A stretch of DNA of 28,085 bases. Source: JANPII01 sp031424915 (GTDB taxonomy: Bacteria; Pseudomonadota; Alphaproteobacteria; Rickettsiales; Midichloriaceae). Under the pieces are notes generated by a model, which saw nothing but the letters and a program-made list of their open reading frames with translations, had not been told where the DNA came from and did not search any database. A program made the position numbers and the translations under genes. Below, piece by piece: positions 16,187 to 23,004 of this stretch; within the stretch, counting starts at the first letter, position 1, and each line of letters opens with the position of its first letter. The stretch covers positions 1-28,085 of the forward strand of contig JANPII010000103.1 in the NCBI GenBank assembly GCA_031424915.1, read 5' to 3'.

Positions 16187-16270
16187 CAAAAACATGACTT
16201 TTTATAATCTTGAAAAAATGGAAACTTTAATACGATGTTGCTGCTTAAGAGTTAAAAAGTCATGTTTTTG
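16187..16270. repeat. 18-bp perfect inverted repeat with 48-base spacer
   Basis: CAAAAACATGACTTTTTA (16187-16204) and TAAAAAGTCATGTTTTTG (16253-16270) are exact reverse complements. The spacer (16205-16252) has no coding potential. The 84-base unit lies 24 bases past the symporter stop. It could be a very small MITE-like element with terminal inverted repeats, or a long-loop bidirectional terminator, since each arm ends outward in an A or T run. No flanking target duplication is obvious. Confidence 0.6.
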
Positions 16271-16282
16271 GTTCTAAGTTTA

Positions 16283-16327
16283 ATCTGCTGCGCGCGAAGT
16301 AAATTCGACGCTTGCAGATCTGTTTTT
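16283..16327 (+). terminator. Rho-independent terminator after the symporter gene
   Basis: ATCTGC (16283-16288) pairs with GCAGAT (16314-16319); inside it GCG pairs with CGC and CGAA pairs with TTCG, giving about 13 base pairs with small internal loops. The stem is followed by TGTTTTTAATTTTTA. The GC-rich stem in an AT-rich gap plus the T tract make a terminator likely. The rest of the 328-base gap before gpmI (16328-16490) is AT-rich; a ten-base sequence ATCCTCAGGG occurs at both 16172 and 16400, and I see no gene. Confidence 0.6.
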
Positions 16328-16490
16328 AATTTTTATTCACCATTTTAATCTCAAATTAATAGCAAAAATATTCCTTTCCTCTACCTCATGTTTTAGCCCA
16401 TCCTCAGGGTTAAAATATCCTAAAGCATAGTAGATAAAAAACCAAGATAGTGTATCCTGATACAAGATTTTCTACATAGCTTATGATGTA

Positions 16491-17969
16491 ATGCCACCAC
16501 TTATATTATGTATTTTAGATGGATTTGGTTACGCACCAGCAGGGCTTAACAATGCAATAACGCAAGCACATACTCCTGCCTTACGCGAGTTATGGGCCAA
16601 TTCGTATAGTTTGTTATCAGCTTCAGAGCAGGCTGTAGGCTTACCTGCAGGGCAGGTGGGTAATTCTGAGGTAGGGCATCTTACAATAGGCAGTGGCAGA
16701 GTTGTCCTACAAGATTTGCCACGCATCGATGAAGCCATTTCTAGCGGTGCCTTAGCTAATAACCCAGTGCTTCAAGCACTACCGGCACGTAGTACCTATC
16801 ACCTGATTGGCTTGATCTCTGATGGAGGTGTGCATGGACACATAAAACATACCATTGCTCTGGCCTCTATATTGAAGAACAAAGGGCATCATGTCATATT
16901 GCATGCAATTGTGGATGGGCGTGATTGTGTGCCACAAAGTGCTATGCAATATTTAGCGGAAATCACCAGGCATGATATAGAGGTGGCCACAATTAGTGGG
17001 CGCTACTACGTCATGGATCGGGACCAAAGATGGGAACGTACTAAAATTGCGTATCAAGCTATAGTAATGGGGCGGGGTATACAAACGAGCAGCGCCAGTG
17101 CTGCTGTTGAGGTCAGCTATCAACAGCAAGTGACAGATGAGTTTATGCTGCCCTGTGTGATAGGTGAGTATAATGGTATGCAGCCACAAGACGTGGTAAT
17201 TTGCACAAACTACCGTAGTGATCGAATTCGCCAGCTATTGGAATCTATGTTGCTGCCTGATATTAATCAACATATTGCTCTTCCTATGCCTAATATCACA
17301 GCAATAGCTATGGTGCCATATAGTAACAAGCTGGATAAAGTAATGTCGGTGCTATTTCCAAAAGAAGTAGTATCCAAAACATTAGGTGAGACTATAGCGA
17401 CAGCAGGGAGGAGACAATTACGTATTGCCGAAACTGAAAAATATGCCCATGTGACCTATTTTTTAAACGGTGGTAAAGAAGATCCGTGGCCTAATGAGGA
17501 ACGTATTTTAATTCCCTCGCCTAAAGTAGCTACCTATGATTTGTCTCCTGCTATGTCGGCACATGAGGTAACCGAGGCTTTTTTTGCTGCGCAGGAAAAA
17601 CAGCCATATAGCTTCGTATGTATCAACTATGCCAATGCCGATATGGTAGGCCACACTGGCAACATGGCTGCTACTGTTGCAGCAATTGAGGCGCTAGATT
17701 TAGAGCTTAGTAGGTTGATAGCCTTTGTTAAGGCTAATGGTTGGCACATGTTAATTACTGCAGACCACGGTAATGCAGAGCAAATGTATGATGTTATACA
17801 TAATCAGCCTTATACTGCGCATACTCTAAATTTAGTGCCATGTTGGTATGTAGGTATGAATGATATTCAACTATCTAATGGCACATTGGCAGATGTCGCA
17901 CCCACAGTTCTTGAGTTAATGGGTATAGCAGTTCCTTCTCAGATGACAGGTCGGAGTCTTATATTATGA
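16491..17969 (+). CDS. gpmI: 2,3-bisphosphoglycerate-independent phosphoglycerate mutase
   Basis: This Mn-dependent cytosolic enzyme interconverts 3- and 2-phosphoglycerate in glycolysis/gluconeogenesis. The metal motif ILDGFGYAP is at residues 8-16, the catalytic serine lies in NSEVGHLTIGSGRVV near residue 58, then VDGRDC, GRYYVMDRDQRWERT, NYRSDRIRQL, INYANADMVGHTGN and ITADHGNAEQ carry the remaining phosphate and metal ligands. At 492 residues it is a little shorter than the usual 505-515. The ATG at 16491 is the first possible start (a stop lies two codons upstream) and has no clear ribosome site. The end overlaps the next gene by 4 bases. Rickettsia proper lacks this enzyme, which bears on the host's identity. 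Confidence 0.95.
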   Translation: MPPLILCILDGFGYAPAGLNNAITQAHTPALRELWANSYSLLSASEQAVGLPAGQVGNSEVGHLTIGSGRVVLQDLPRIDEAISSGALANNPVLQALPARSTYHLIGLISDGGVHGHIKHTIALASILKNKGHHVILHAIVDGRDCVPQSAMQYLAEITRHDIEVATISGRYYVMDRDQRWERTKIAYQAIVMGRGIQTSSASAAVEVSYQQQVTDEFMLPCVIGEYNGMQPQDVVICTNYRSDRIRQLLESMLLPDINQHIALPMPNITAIAMVPYSNKLDKVMSVLFPKEVVSKTLGETIATAGRRQLRIAETEKYAHVTYFLNGGKEDPWPNEERILIPSPKVATYDLSPAMSAHEVTEAFFAAQEKQPYSFVCINYANADMVGHTGNMAATVAAIEALDLELSRLIAFVKANGWHMLITADHGNAEQMYDVIHNQPYTAHTLNLVPCWYVGMNDIQLSNGTLADVAPTVLELMGIAVPSQMTGRSLIL

Positions 17970-19039
17970 TGTTGGATCGATATATACTGCGCCATACTAT
18001 ATGGCCGTTTTGTGTGGTGACGTTATTACTTAGCGCAATGATATGGATGGCGCAAGCTTTTCGCATTCTGGATCTGGTGGTAAACCGCGGCATTGCAATG
18101 TCAGATTTTGCAATGGTTGCAGTGTTGCTGCTACCTTTTTTGGCCTTTTTGCTCCTTCCTATCGCTAGTTTAATTGCAGTGTTATATGTATTATACCGTA
18201 TGTATAGTGATAAAGAGCTAATTGTCTGTAAGGCATTGGGGATGAGTAGTTGGCGTATAACACTGCCTATGTTGCGGATGATGATAGTAGTAACAATCAT
18301 AAGTTATCTAAATGCCGTGGTTGTTATGCCCTATAGTTATAAGAAATTCAAAGACATGCAAGATTATTTTCGCAATAACTATGCTGCTCTTTTATTACAA
18401 GAAGGTAGCTTCAACTCGCAAATTCCTGGGCTTACGGTATATGTAAGTCAACAAAGCGGCAATGAGGTACATGGTATTTTTGTATATGACCATCGTTCAG
18501 ATAAGAAACAAACGGTTATCACTGCAGCTTCGGGTAGAATCGTAAAAACTGCAGGTAGCGCACTGCTAGAATTAGAAGATGGTACGCATCAAGAAAAAAG
18601 CCTAACAACAGGGGGCCTTTCTATTTTAAAGTTTAGCCGCTATACTTTTGGCCTTCAGCTAGTGGCGCCGAATGGCAGCACAAGAGCGATTGATCCTAAT
18701 GAACTTGATTTATGGGCCTTATGGCGCCATCTACATTCAGGGTCGGATCCTATATCTTTGCCTAAATCATGGGCTAATTTCCATCAAAGATTAACCTGGC
18801 CGCTTTATGCTATAACTCTAGCTTTGTTGGTGGCTGCCTTCATCGTTGCAAGTCCTGAATATAGCAGGCGTTTGCCACTGCGCCAATATATGATGGCAGC
18901 AGGGGCTAGCGCTCTTATCCTAATTAGTGCTATAGTGTGGGCGAACTTAGGGGTGCGCCATGGTTATATTGTGGTTATGCTTTATTTCAATCATATACTG
19001 GCCTTAACTTGGAGTATACGCCGCTTAAAGGCATTATAA
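17966..19039 (+). CDS. lptF: LPS export permease, LptF/LptG family (LptF-like)
   Basis: LptF and LptG form the inner-membrane permease that, with LptB, extracts lipopolysaccharide for export. The 357-residue protein has the family layout: about three membrane helices in the first 120 residues, a periplasmic beta-jellyroll domain at about 130-260, then three helices. LLQEGSFNSQIPGLTVYVSQ followed by GIFVYDHRSDKKQTVITA resembles alphaproteobacterial LptF more than LptG. The start overlaps the gpmI stop (ATGATG; the second ATG at 17969 is an alternative), with GGAG nine bases upstream. No lptG lies next to it. Its presence implies an LPS-type outer membrane. Confidence 0.85.
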   Translation: MMLDRYILRHTIWPFCVVTLLLSAMIWMAQAFRILDLVVNRGIAMSDFAMVAVLLLPFLAFLLLPIASLIAVLYVLYRMYSDKELIVCKALGMSSWRITLPMLRMMIVVTIISYLNAVVVMPYSYKKFKDMQDYFRNNYAALLLQEGSFNSQIPGLTVYVSQQSGNEVHGIFVYDHRSDKKQTVITAASGRIVKTAGSALLELEDGTHQEKSLTTGGLSILKFSRYTFGLQLVAPNGSTRAIDPNELDLWALWRHLHSGSDPISLPKSWANFHQRLTWPLYAITLALLVAAFIVASPEYSRRLPLRQYMMAAGASALILISAIVWANLGVRHGYIVVMLYFNHILALTWSIRRLKAL

Positions 19040-19131
19040 ACTGGCAATTAAAGTGCATAGAAGAGAATTGGGGAAATAGAAATGGTTTGCACTGTTTATT
19101 GTTAAGGTTGAAAAAATATTACAGATAATGG

Positions 19132-19160
19132 TTGCAAAGTTATATCGATGAGAGTATAAT
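19132..19160 (+). promoter_or_regulatory. Sigma70-like promoter upstream of the coiled-coil membrane protein
   Basis: TTGCAA at 19132-19137 and a perfect TATAAT at 19155-19160 are separated by exactly 17 bases. Transcription would start near 19167, which leaves an ATG at 19172 almost at the RNA end and supports the downstream ATG at 19244 as the real start. It lies 92 bases after the lptF stop, so the next gene is probably an independent unit. Confidence 0.65.
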
Positions 19161-19243
19161 TTGCCTCATATATGTCATATATTGCGCTGGAATCAGGGTG
19201 GTGTATGAAGCAAAAAACCCCCCATAAACAAGGAGATAAGATC

Positions 19244-20536
19244 ATGAAGCAGGAAGAAAATGTGAATAAGCAACAGACAACGCCCAAGGATACTAAGGGC
19301 CGCAAGGATACTAATAATGCCAATCCAACCACAGGTACTGTTCCAGGAATCACGGCTCTTAATGCTGACCAGACTAGGCAGGAACCAGCGGAACAGGAGC
19401 TTACTATAGATCTTGGCACGCCAGGTCTCAACGTGCTCGAGGAAAAGACGATAGAAGAAGTTAAAGAGCCAGAGCCAGGAGAGCCTCAGCCAGAGAAGCC
19501 AGCAGTAATCTCTATAGCGTTAGATGAGCCAGGAGAGCCTCAGCCAGAGAAGCTAGGAGAGGCTCAGCAAGAGAAAGAGCAGCAAGAGCAAGAGCGGCAG
19601 CGGCTAGCGCAAGAGCAGAAAGATCTGCAAGAGAAAGAGCGGCTAGCGCAAGAGCAGAAAGAGCAGCAAGAGAAAGAGCGGCTAGCGCAAGAGCAGAAAG
19701 AGCTGCAAGAGCAAGAGCGGCAGCGGCTAGCGCAAGAGCAAGAGCGGCAAGAGCAAGAGCAGAAAGATCGGCAAGAGCAAGAACAGCTTAAGCTAGAGAC
19801 AGATAAGGTAAAGCTAGAGACAGATAAGGTAAAGGTAGAAAAGAAAAAAGAAGAGATAAAAAAGGAAGAATTAGTAACTGAGGGGGTGAAATTAACCCAA
19901 AATGGCATCATAGCTGCTACAGCGATGGTAGGCACGGCAGCGCTAGTAGTTGGTGGGCTAGCATTTGTACCGCAGTTAAGTTCAACCATGATGGTCCCGT
20001 TTGTTCCAGGATTTGGTTTGGTTGACACTCTGCTTATTTCTGGTGCGCTATTAATAATAGCTAGCAGCATGGGCTATACGATTAAACAACAAGAAGCTAA
20101 ACAGACGGTTATACAGTTAGCCACTACTGTAGTAGTAGCTGGCGTATGCCAAGCTAGTATTCACCTAATGCCGCAATATGTGGCCAGTATGGCGGTATCT
20201 AGCCTAAATGTTGGACTGTTCGCAGTAGTGATAAGCGTTGTTGTTGGTATAGGATCTGGTGCGCTGCAATATTACTGTAAGCCACAAGATACAGAGGGTA
20301 AGGATAAATTAGATAAGTCTCAACTAGCGACTATAGTAACACAGCAAGCTTTGATTACCGGCCTTAGCAGCACCGCTGTTATAGCTATTAATACGTTTTT
20401 GCCTAATATGGCTGCTACTATGCTTCCATTTATTATAGTAGAGCAGGTTCTGGCTAGTATGCTGATTAACTCCATTGGTAATGCTATTGTAGGAGCCTTT
20501 CATTCCTCAAATGCTGACTATACCCCTATTAAGTAA
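19244..20536 (+). CDS. Orphan repeat-rich coiled-coil protein with multi-helix membrane tail
   Basis: I do not recognise this 430-residue protein. Residues 1-75 are polar and low-complexity. Two copies of EPGEPQPEK follow (28-bp identical DNA at 19472 and 19526), then a Gln/Glu/Arg-rich block with a 13-residue repeat, ERLAQEQKE-QEK (CGGCTAGCGC at 19601, 19640, 19679, 19724), and a doubled KLETDKV (exact 21-bp tandem, 19790-19831). This should be a long coiled coil to about residue 210. About six hydrophobic segments follow: roughly 221-243, 258-278, 288-309, 316-341, 360-386, 388-418. AAGGAG at 19230-19235 is eight bases before this ATG, which is preferred to the ATG at 19172. It has its own promoter. 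A surface or secreted role is only inferred. Confidence 0.75.
   Translation: MKQEENVNKQQTTPKDTKGRKDTNNANPTTGTVPGITALNADQTRQEPAEQELTIDLGTPGLNVLEEKTIEEVKEPEPGEPQPEKPAVISIALDEPGEPQPEKLGEAQQEKEQQEQERQRLAQEQKDLQEKERLAQEQKEQQEKERLAQEQKELQEQERQRLAQEQERQEQEQKDRQEQEQLKLETDKVKLETDKVKVEKKKEEIKKEELVTEGVKLTQNGIIAATAMVGTAALVVGGLAFVPQLSSTMMVPFVPGFGLVDTLLISGALLIIASSMGYTIKQQEAKQTVIQLATTVVVAGVCQASIHLMPQYVASMAVSSLNVGLFAVVISVVVGIGSGALQYYCKPQDTEGKDKLDKSQLATIVTQQALITGLSSTAVIAINTFLPNMAATMLPFIIVEQVLASMLINSIGNAIVGAFHSSNADYTPIK
19472..19831 (+). repeat. Nested tandem repeats inside the coiled-coil gene
   Basis: Three repeat classes lie in frame: a 28-bp identical pair with 54-bp period (19472-19499, 19526-19553); a 39-bp unit whose core CGGCTAGCGCAAGAGCA recurs at 19601, 19640, 19679 and, after a 6-bp larger step, 19724; and two exact 21-bp copies at 19790-19810 and 19811-19831. 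All periods are multiples of three, so copy-number changes keep the frame. The near-identity points to recent slippage or recombination. Confidence 0.85.
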
Positions 20537-20546
20537 GACCAAAGAA

Positions 20547-20576
20547 GAATCACGTGGGAAGTTTTCCACGTGATTC
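20547..20576. terminator. Strong 14-bp stem-loop after the coiled-coil gene
   Basis: GAATCACGTGGGAA (20547-20560) pairs with TTTCCACGTGATTC (20563-20576); one G-T wobble, otherwise perfect, with a loop of only a few bases. It starts ten bases after the stop at 20536, the place of a terminator, but no T tract follows. It may be a terminator with atypical tail, an RNA-stabilising hairpin, or the end of a mobile element. The stretch 20577-20690 that follows shows no gene. Confidence 0.5.
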
Positions 20577-20691
20577 ATGCCTCGAATTACTGCCCTTTAA
20601 GTTATTATACCAATCATTTGAGACGGCTGTATTCAATATACTGGCGCGAAAATGGTACGTTAAAATTACCAAATAGGCGCCGCTTCAAATG

Positions 20692-21690
20692 CATAGTTAT
20701 TTCCTAAACTTGGTATTACAACATGGCCGCTGTACGAAGTGTCGTAAAAGGAAGAGCGCAGTACTGCCTGTAGAAGGAGGGTTTTTTGGCCCTAAGTTAA
20801 AGACAGTTGCTACGGCATTTGCAGCATTTTACAATAACTCTAGGTGAGGAGTGCAGGCAGCGCTTAAAGAGACATATTCAACGTTGATATAAGCCTTGGT
20901 ATTGTTTCTAATAACGAGCATAGTGTATCAAAGGCCTGTGCGTCTGAGTATGAGTTGATAGAGCAAGTTGTTAATACTGCTGCTGTGGTGCACATTGATG
21001 AGACTAGCCATTATAATAAGGACAAGCTTGGATGGTGCTGGGTTTTCAGTAGCGCAAAGGGGAGTTTTTTGAAGATATGATTCTCGTGGTAAGAAAGTTC
21101 TCCAAAATAGTATTTTTGCTCCTGATGATTGCATTGTGGTTACTGATAGATATGCAGCATATAACTACTTTGAGCGTGATTTACGTCAGGTTTGTTGGGC
21201 ACACTTAGCAAGGGATTTTGAGAGATTTGCGTATAGTCAGCATTCTGATGTTAATAAGCTTGGGGTGCATTTAAGACAGATTGCTATGGAGTTATTTGCT
21301 TTAAGAAAAGCGGTATATGCTGGTAAAATCAACCTGGTTTTTTTCCTGCGTCGGGCTAAGAAGCTGCGACGTAGGATGTGGTATTATCTCATGCAGATTC
21401 CCAAAATACCAGATGTGATTGGGGCATCAAGGGTGGCAGCCAATATAATCAAGGTAGAAGATATGATGTGGCGGTTCCTAGAGGACCCCTATGCGATTTC
21501 GCTTACTAATAATCAGGCTGAGCGACAACTCAGGCACTTTGTATGCAAGCGGAAAATGTCATATTTTACACAATCAGCTAGGGGTGAAAGATTCCTCGAA
21601 AGGGTGATGTCAATCTACATAACCTGCAAACAGATCGGCCAGAATCCATTCCAACATTTACTAAAAATCGTCTCTTGTCCACTCAGCTGA
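20692..21690 (+). pseudogene. IS66-family transposase, frameshifted and 5'-truncated
   Basis: A decayed DDE transposase of the IS66 type can be read across three frames. Frame 1 (20692-20803) gives a zinc-binding GRCTKCRK and FFGPKLKT; frame 2 (20804-20867) gives HFTITLGEECRQRL; frame 3 (20871 to about 21066) gives DIFNVDISLGIVSN and VVHIDETSHYNKDKLGWCW; frame 1 from about 21076 gives YDSRGKKVLQNSIFAPDD, VVTDRYAAYNYF and the C-terminal NNQAERQLRHFV. The acidic triad (HIDET, VTDRY, QAERQ) survives. Each segment is otherwise stop-free, so three or four single-base indels account for the damage. The N-terminal 100 or more residues and the accessory IS66 ORFs are absent. The 3' open part alone is 184 codons (21136-21690). 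Confidence 0.85.
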
Positions 21691-21703
21691 ACAGATACGC
21701 TTA
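21691..21703 (+). other. Possible right end of the IS66-like element
   Basis: ACAGATACGCTTA follows the transposase stop directly. ACGCTTA resembles the reverse of the GTAAGCG-type ends known for IS66 elements. No matching left end was found near 20580-20690. The stop codon of the minus-strand glutamine-synthetase-like gene (TTA on the plus strand, 21701-21703) falls exactly in this sequence, so the element may have supplied that stop. This is inference from a short match. Confidence 0.3.
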
Positions 21704-22525
21704 AGATATAAGAGTATCAAAGCGTATAATATTATACTGTGCTTCATACGCATTTCCATAAATGCGTAGGTACTTAGTTTCTAGTATCTCTTTAATTTTG
21801 CCCAAGTCATCCTCAAAACCTATCGCCACTCCAGACAACATAAGCCATATAGCTTTCCACGGGCAACAGTTAGCACTGGGTACCCTAAATTCTATGCGCC
21901 TTTGCTGTGTTAGAGAATCGGGAATGCGCAGCGCCGCAGTACGGTTATTTCCTCCCCAACACAATCCAGTAGGGGCGTAATGGGCACCCTTAACACTATT
22001 ATTAAGAGACAGGCGGGCCATATCATCGCGTGTGCATATTGTGGTAATTTCATTATGTAATTGAGCAAGGATGCCATATATTGCGCGTTGCAAATATGTG
22101 TTATCTTGGTAAGTGCCTTTAGCAAAGAGGTTACTACTCTCAGGTGGATGCGTGTGTAAGCTTATGTGTATATGCAAGGCAGAGCCATGATCATGTGCAA
22201 AAGGTTTGGGAGCAAATATAGTTGTAAGGCCATAAGAAGAGGCAGTAAGTGATACCTTGTGCCGCACCTCTTCTATCTGATGGGCATAAGCGTTAGGACA
22301 TAAGAAAGAAGGAGGAAGGGCCAGCTCATATTGACCGCTTCCCCGCTCAGGCTCTAGAATTAGGCCTGTTTGGCTATATAAGGCATTAGTCAATTCCTGC
22401 AAAACATCAGCAGAAGGCAGGGCACCATGGTGACGTAGGTAAAATTCCAGCTCTGCACCTAGGCATATTGCTACACCAAAATGGTTTTGTAAGTACTGGC
22501 TTTGTTCCAGAACTGAATTCTCCAC
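21701..22525 (-). CDS. Glutamine synthetase-like catalytic domain, probably truncated
   Basis: The 274-residue protein covers only the catalytic barrel of the glutamine synthetase superfamily (usual length 430-470). Metal and nucleotide motifs are present: GAELEFYL near residue 23, EPERGSGQYELALPP near 58, the histidine in HGSALHIHISL, then LCWGGNNRTAALRIP and RRIEFRVPSAN. The E-x6-E spacing and the NNRTAALRIP form look more like PuuA/GlnT-type gamma-glutamyl ligases than GlnA. The N-terminal beta-grasp domain with the Asp50 equivalent is missing. Also lacking is the KRLVPGYEAP segment (Arg321/Glu327 in Salmonella). The C-terminus stops just after YGNAYEAQY, where an IS66 remnant begins. The start codon is GTG, 9 bases after trxA, suggesting cotranscription. 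It may be a pseudogene. Confidence 0.7.
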   Translation of the reverse strand: MENSVLEQSQYLQNHFGVAICLGAELEFYLRHHGALPSADVLQELTNALYSQTGLILEPERGSGQYELALPPSFLCPNAYAHQIEEVRHKVSLTASSYGLTTIFAPKPFAHDHGSALHIHISLHTHPPESSNLFAKGTYQDNTYLQRAIYGILAQLHNEITTICTRDDMARLSLNNSVKGAHYAPTGLCWGGNNRTAALRIPDSLTQQRRIEFRVPSANCCPWKAIWLMLSGVAIGFEDDLGKIKEILETKYLRIYGNAYEAQYNIIRFDTLIS

Positions 22526-22534
22526 TTAAGCTGC

Positions 22535-22855
22535 CTATGCTCCGTGGGCCTTGATCCAATCGTGTATTGCCGGTTTTTGCAATACCCCTACTTTAATGTC
22601 AACTTTTTTACCATCTTTAAAAAGGATCATAGTAGGGATGCTGCGTATACCAAACTGTGTTGGCACTTCAGGGTTGGCATCTATATCCATTTTCAGCACC
22701 TTTACTTTATCCGCGGCTTCTCGGGCGAACTCTTCCAAAATGGGCCCTAGCTGCCGGCATGGCCCACACCAGCTGGCCCAAAAGTCCACCAATACATAGC
22801 CATTATATTCCTCTACCTCAGATGCGAAAGTTGCGTCAGTTACTGCATTAGTCAT
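22535..22855 (-). CDS. trxA: Thioredoxin
   Basis: Thioredoxin is the cytosolic dithiol reductant for ribonucleotide reductase and other partners. The 106-residue protein has the full fold: VLVDFWASWCGPCRQLGPIL with the redox-active WCGPC near residues 30-34, KVLKMDIDANPEVPTQFGIR, the cis-proline in RSIPTMILFKDGK, and GVLQKPAIHDWI at the end. GGAG at 22861-22864 (minus strand) lies a few bases upstream of the ATG. It is divergent from the membrane protein at 23005, and is followed by the glutamine-synthetase-like gene. Confidence 0.97.
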   Translation of the reverse strand: MTNAVTDATFASEVEEYNGYVLVDFWASWCGPCRQLGPILEEFAREAADKVKVLKMDIDANPEVPTQFGIRSIPTMILFKDGKKVDIKVGVLQKPAIHDWIKAHGA

Positions 22856-22914
22856 GTTTTACTCCATATTGAAAGCCTAATATATCGACAACCCTAGCTC
22901 AGAAAGCACTCTTT

Positions 22915-23000
22915 TGTCAATAAAATGTCAGAAGTGATATTGACACTATAGTAAGATGTGGGTATGATGGCCCGTGGAAGGATAAGGTTTATTCCTTATC
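22915..23000 (+). promoter_or_regulatory. Divergent promoter region with inverted repeats (trxA / orphan membrane protein)
   Basis: On the plus strand TTGACA (22940-22945), 17 bases, TATGAT (22963-22968) is a near-consensus sigma70 promoter. TGTCAAT (22915-22921) is its exact inverted partner of ATTGACA (22939-22945), so a TTGACA also faces trxA, though its -10 is poor. Downstream, GATAAGG (22981-22987) and CCTTATC (22994-23000) form a perfect 7-bp hairpin with a 6-base loop in the 5' leader, just before the ATG at 23005. Confidence 0.6.
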
Positions 23001-23004
23001 AGCG

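Noticed and set aside
16328..16490. Promoter for gpmI
   Set aside because: No -35/-10 pair with acceptable spacing was found; TAAAAT near 16411 lacks a -35 partner, and GTATCCTGATAC is only a short palindrome.
18937..19128. 63-codon plus-strand frame at the end of lptF
   Set aside because: Mostly inside lptF in another frame, with no ribosome site or recognisable product.
19172..19243. Upstream in-frame ATG giving a 24-residue longer coiled-coil protein
   Set aside because: It lies only about five bases past the predicted transcription start and has no ribosome site, while ATG 19244 has AAGGAG at good spacing.
19472..19831. CRISPR-like array
   Set aside because: The repeats are contiguous, in frame, multiples of three in length and encode a coiled coil; there are no unique spacers.
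19564..20070. 168-codon Cys/Ser-rich open frame on the minus strand
   Set aside because: The repeated CSCASRSFSC pattern is the reverse reading of the GAG/CAA-rich tandem repeats of the coiled-coil gene, which has a promoter, ribosome site and plausible protein architecture.
22544..22851. Three overlapping plus-strand frames opposite trxA
   Set aside because: All are antisense to a well-conserved thioredoxin and resemble no protein family.
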